A DNA stretch of 64,000 bases, taken from CAYWWY01 sp964580185 (GTDB taxonomy: Bacteria > Thermotogota > Thermotogae > MWEM01). Below are positions 62,169 through 64,000 of this stretch, in pieces; the stretch's first letter is position 1, and each line of letters starts with the position of its first letter. Position numbers and translations under genes: made by a program. The DNA is taken from positions 25,463-89,462 of the forward strand of contig CAZOJQ010000005.1 of assembly GCA_964580185.1 (NCBI GenBank), given 5' to 3'. The notes under the pieces were generated by a model. That model made no database searches and was not told where the DNA came from. It was given only the letters and a program-made list of their open reading frames with translations.

Positions 62169-63197
62169 GGGCAAATCCGAAATCAGAAGGCGCATCATTT
62201 GATTGAATGGAGTAAAACCCATCTTTCTCCAAAACCTCATTGCTTTTGGATTGGAAATAGCAGCAGATAGCTCGATCTCTTGGATTCCTTGCTCTTGAAA
62301 CCATCGTGCCATTTGGAGGAAAATTTCCGTACCGATGCCCTTACTCTGCCAACGATCGGAAACACAAAAGTTATCAATGTACCCGTACTGGATTTCTGGA
62401 TATACCGGAGGCCTTTCCCGAATATAACCCAAACAATATCCGATCGTCTCCGAATCGTGTTCTGCAACAAGCACACGAGATTTTTCCGTGTCCATATGAC
62501 TGAGAATGTAGGTTTCGAACAAAACATCATGGTTATCCACTTTCCCAAAATAGGCGTCCAAAGACTCATGATACGAAACGAACTCCCGGAACAGACCTTT
62601 GATGTGCTCAAGGTCCCTTTTTTCGCACTTTCTGACGATACATTCTTTGTGCATAAGCATTTCTGTTTCCGGCAAAGTAGAGGAAACAGGATGGAACCGC
62701 AACTGATGATAATGGGTTGATACAAAATCGCGGATAATCGTCTGATGAGTCGTAACCAAGCCATCAGGCATCTTGAAGGGATCGAAATACGCAAAGGCCA
62801 AAGACTCCGAATCATTGACCGTTAATCGCCCACGCGCTTCTTGTGTATAGTATGCGACGGTAACCACAAAAAACTCATCCCCGTTTTCTGCTATGCAATG
62901 GTTTTGAGGGCCGGAAAATACGTTGACCAGATGCAATTGCCCCAGTTCCAATTGTGTTTCTTCAAAAATCTCCCTGCGCGCGGCGTCTTCGGTCGATTCT
63001 TCCAGTTCCATCAACCCTCCGGGAATGCCCCACGAACCATACGGGAATTTCCGCTTTTGCAGAAGGATCCGGCCAGATTCATCCAAGATAATCACAATTG
63101 CGCCCACCAGAATGATAGGCCTATGCCCGATGATAGCCCGTAGTTCTTCCACATACCCCACGCAATCACATCCTGTCTTATCGATGCGCTCTTGCAC
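62157..63197 (-). CDS. Nudix hydrolase-GNAT acetyltransferase fusion
   Basis: A 346-residue two-domain protein. Residues 25-160 are a Nudix hydrolase with an intact box: G-G-L-M-E-L-E-E-S-T-E-D-A-A-R-R-E-I-F-E near residue 60 followed by E-T. Residues 190-346 are a GNAT acetyltransferase (FCVSDRWQSKGIGTEIFLQM near 285, PKAMRFWRKMGF near the end). The fusion suggests coupled work on one nucleotide-linked or amino substrate; the substrate is unknown. GTG 63197 is the start, with a weak AAGG site; a promoter TTGACT-N18-TAGGAT lies upstream. Confidence 0.88.
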   Translation of the reverse strand: MQERIDKTGCDCVGYVEELRAIIGHRPIILVGAIVIILDESGRILLQKRKFPYGSWGIPGGLMELEESTEDAARREIFEETQLELGQLHLVNVFSGPQNHCIAENGDEFFVVTVAYYTQEARGRLTVNDSESLAFAYFDPFKMPDGLVTTHQTIIRDFVSTHYHQLRFHPVSSTLPETEMLMHKECIVRKCEKRDLEHIKGLFREFVSYHESLDAYFGKVDNHDVLFETYILSHMDTEKSRVLVAEHDSETIGYCLGYIRERPPVYPEIQYGYIDNFCVSDRWQSKGIGTEIFLQMARWFQEQGIQEIELSAAISNPKAMRFWRKMGFTPFNQMMRLLISDLPLSR

Positions 63198-63213
63198 CTT
63201 GCTAGTCCTGTGT

Positions 63214-63243
63214 ATCCTATCATATGGAATTTGAACAAGTCAA
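63214..63243 (-). promoter_or_regulatory. Probable promoter of the Nudix-GNAT gene
   Basis: Minus strand: TTGACT (63243-63238), 18-base spacer, TAGGAT (63219-63214), 17 bases before the GTG. One and two mismatches to consensus. The interval 63244-63420 otherwise holds only weak elements, among them the palindrome GATGA-A-TCATC at 63346-63356. Confidence 0.5.
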
Positions 63244-63420
63244 TTGATCCGGTATTTTCAACTCTGAAGACGAATCGATCCACTCATTTTGCTGAAAATA
63301 TGACAAAAGGTGACAGGTTTGGAGAGTAGAATTCATTTCGATTGAGATGAATCATCAAAGACCAATTGTTTGATCGCGTAACTAGGAAGAGGTAAGAGAA
63401 ATCGAAAGGAGAGGGAGAAA

Positions 63421-63891
63421 ATGGAACCGAAAATCGTAGAAAAAGATCGTTTCTTTCTGGTAGGTATGGAATACTATGGAACAGGAAACGACAATCGGAT
63501 TCAAAAACTTTGGGAGAAATTTATGAACCGGATCGGAGAGATTCACAACACGATCTCTAAGGAGATTTCTTGGGGGTTTTGCGAGATGCTTTATGGAGAC
63601 CCGGATGATGGTCCTTTCTCTTACATTGCTGCGGCTCCGGTTCGTGCTGTAGAAGGGATTCCCAGAGGGATGCTCGCTAAAGAAGTACCCGCGTCCAAAT
63701 TCGCAGTGTTTACCCATATCGGAAGCCTGGACACTTTATCGAAGACCTATGAACACATCTATAGTGTTTGGCTACCCAAATCAGGGTATCAACAAGCGGA
63801 TAGTTTCGGGATGGAACTGTACGACGAAAGATTCAATTTCACCCCTACATCCGAGTTTGATATCTACATTCCGATTCAAGAAAAAGCATAA
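63421..63891 (+). CDS. GyrI-like effector-binding domain protein
   Basis: A 156-residue single-domain protein of the GyrI-like/AraC effector-binding (SOUL-like) superfamily: IVEKDRFFLVGMEYYGTGND at the start, FSYIAAAPVRAVEGIPRGML in the middle, KFAVFTHIGSLDTLSKTYEH and a final FDIYIPI. No DNA-binding part. Such stand-alone domains bind small cationic molecules and sometimes hydrolyse or sequester them. AAAGGAGAGGG precedes the ATG. A bidirectional terminator follows. Confidence 0.88.
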   Translation: MEPKIVEKDRFFLVGMEYYGTGNDNRIQKLWEKFMNRIGEIHNTISKEISWGFCEMLYGDPDDGPFSYIAAAPVRAVEGIPRGMLAKEVPASKFAVFTHIGSLDTLSKTYEHIYSVWLPKSGYQQADSFGMELYDERFNFTPTSEFDIYIPIQEKA

Positions 63892-63911
63892 GTTCGATCC
63901 TTTTTATAAAA

Positions 63912-63941
63912 AAACGACCCTCCGTTTCCGGAGGGTCGTTT
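63912..63941. terminator. Bidirectional intrinsic terminator
   Basis: Thirteen-base-pair stem AAACGACCCTCCG / CGGAGGGTCGTTT with loop TTTC, A run on the left and T on the right. It ends the GyrI-like gene and, read leftward, the gene entering from the right edge. Confidence 0.92.
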
Positions 63942-63969
63942 ATGTGAACTCGGTTCGTATGGTTTTTTT

Positions 63970-64000
63970 TTACGCTTTCAATTCCAGTTCAAAACTTCTG
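63970..64000 (-). CDS. C-terminal tail of a gene entering from the right edge
   Basis: On the minus strand the last bases read R-S-F-E-L-E-L-K-A then TAA at 63972-63970, followed 29 bases later by a bidirectional terminator. Too short to identify. Confidence 0.3.
   Translation of the reverse strand, partial: RSFELELKA

Overview
The window looks like the chromosome of a flagellated, diderm, sugar-using anaerobe. Flagellar and chemotaxis genes of the CheC/CheD/sigma-28 type occur here, as in Thermotogota and Bacillota. A secreted protein with an outer-membrane beta-barrel look (32479-33348) and a lipoprotein (51948-53495) argue for an outer membrane. Two sugar ABC systems, GH42 and GH4 glycosidases and M32/M42 peptidases fit a Thermotogota-like or related deep-branching fermenter, but the phylum cannot be fixed by reading alone. 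There is no rRNA, tRNA, CRISPR array or insertion sequence that I can recognise.

Layout. 1-3416: flagellar regulation operon (two PilZ/YcgR proteins, CheC, CheD, FliA, a small hydrophilic protein). 3455-7846: two unknown proteins and Mfd. 7861-11100: a three-gene, flavin and iron-sulfur amine/imino-acid dehydrogenase of the HcnABC type, read leftward from a perfect consensus promoter. 11170-15143: an RluA-type pseudouridine synthase, a decayed NfeD-like fragment, RqcH and endonuclease IV. 15168-23159: a giant FlgK with its own sigma-28 promoter and a large Cache-GAF-PAS-GGDEF-HD-GYP sensor. 23179-24106: an AT-rich alpha/beta hydrolase gene framed by 29-bp direct repeats (probable insertion). 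24116-37984: a long, tightly packed leftward gene train: gltX, cysS, a cNMP-fold protein, a DUF1015 protein, the beta-barrel, an acyltransferase, a glycosyltransferase, and rfbH/F/reductase/epimerase/rfbG making a CDP-3,6-dideoxyhexose, then a GIDE-LemA fusion.

38059-45846: a sugar operon (GntR, ROK kinase, SIS isomerase, GH42, binding protein, two permeases) with an operator-like palindrome inside its promoter and an intrinsic terminator at its end. 45952-51131: a second transport operon that is unusual: a binding protein with an extra N-terminal domain, an exported protein made of three sulfite-oxidase-fold repeats, and MalF and MalG fused in one reading frame that is broken by a single in-frame TAA. 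51266-56770: a membrane methyltransferase, a lipoprotein, an M42 aminopeptidase preceded by a 24-codon Lys/Pro-rich peptide plus a hairpin, and an M32 carboxypeptidase with a possible small upstream gene behind a perfect promoter.

56827-64000: rightward flavoprotein (apparent ACG start), GH4 glycosidase, an exported SAM-hydrolase-family protein, an exported N-terminal-Cys amide hydrolase, a GNAT; then a leftward Nudix-GNAT fusion, a GyrI-like effector-binding protein, a bidirectional terminator and the tail of a leftward gene.

The best candidates for something undescribed are the SUOX-triplicate/fused-permease operon, the leader-peptide plus hairpin before the M42 gene, the exported SAM hydrolase next to the exported amidase, the giant FlgK, and the repeat-flanked hydrolase cassette.
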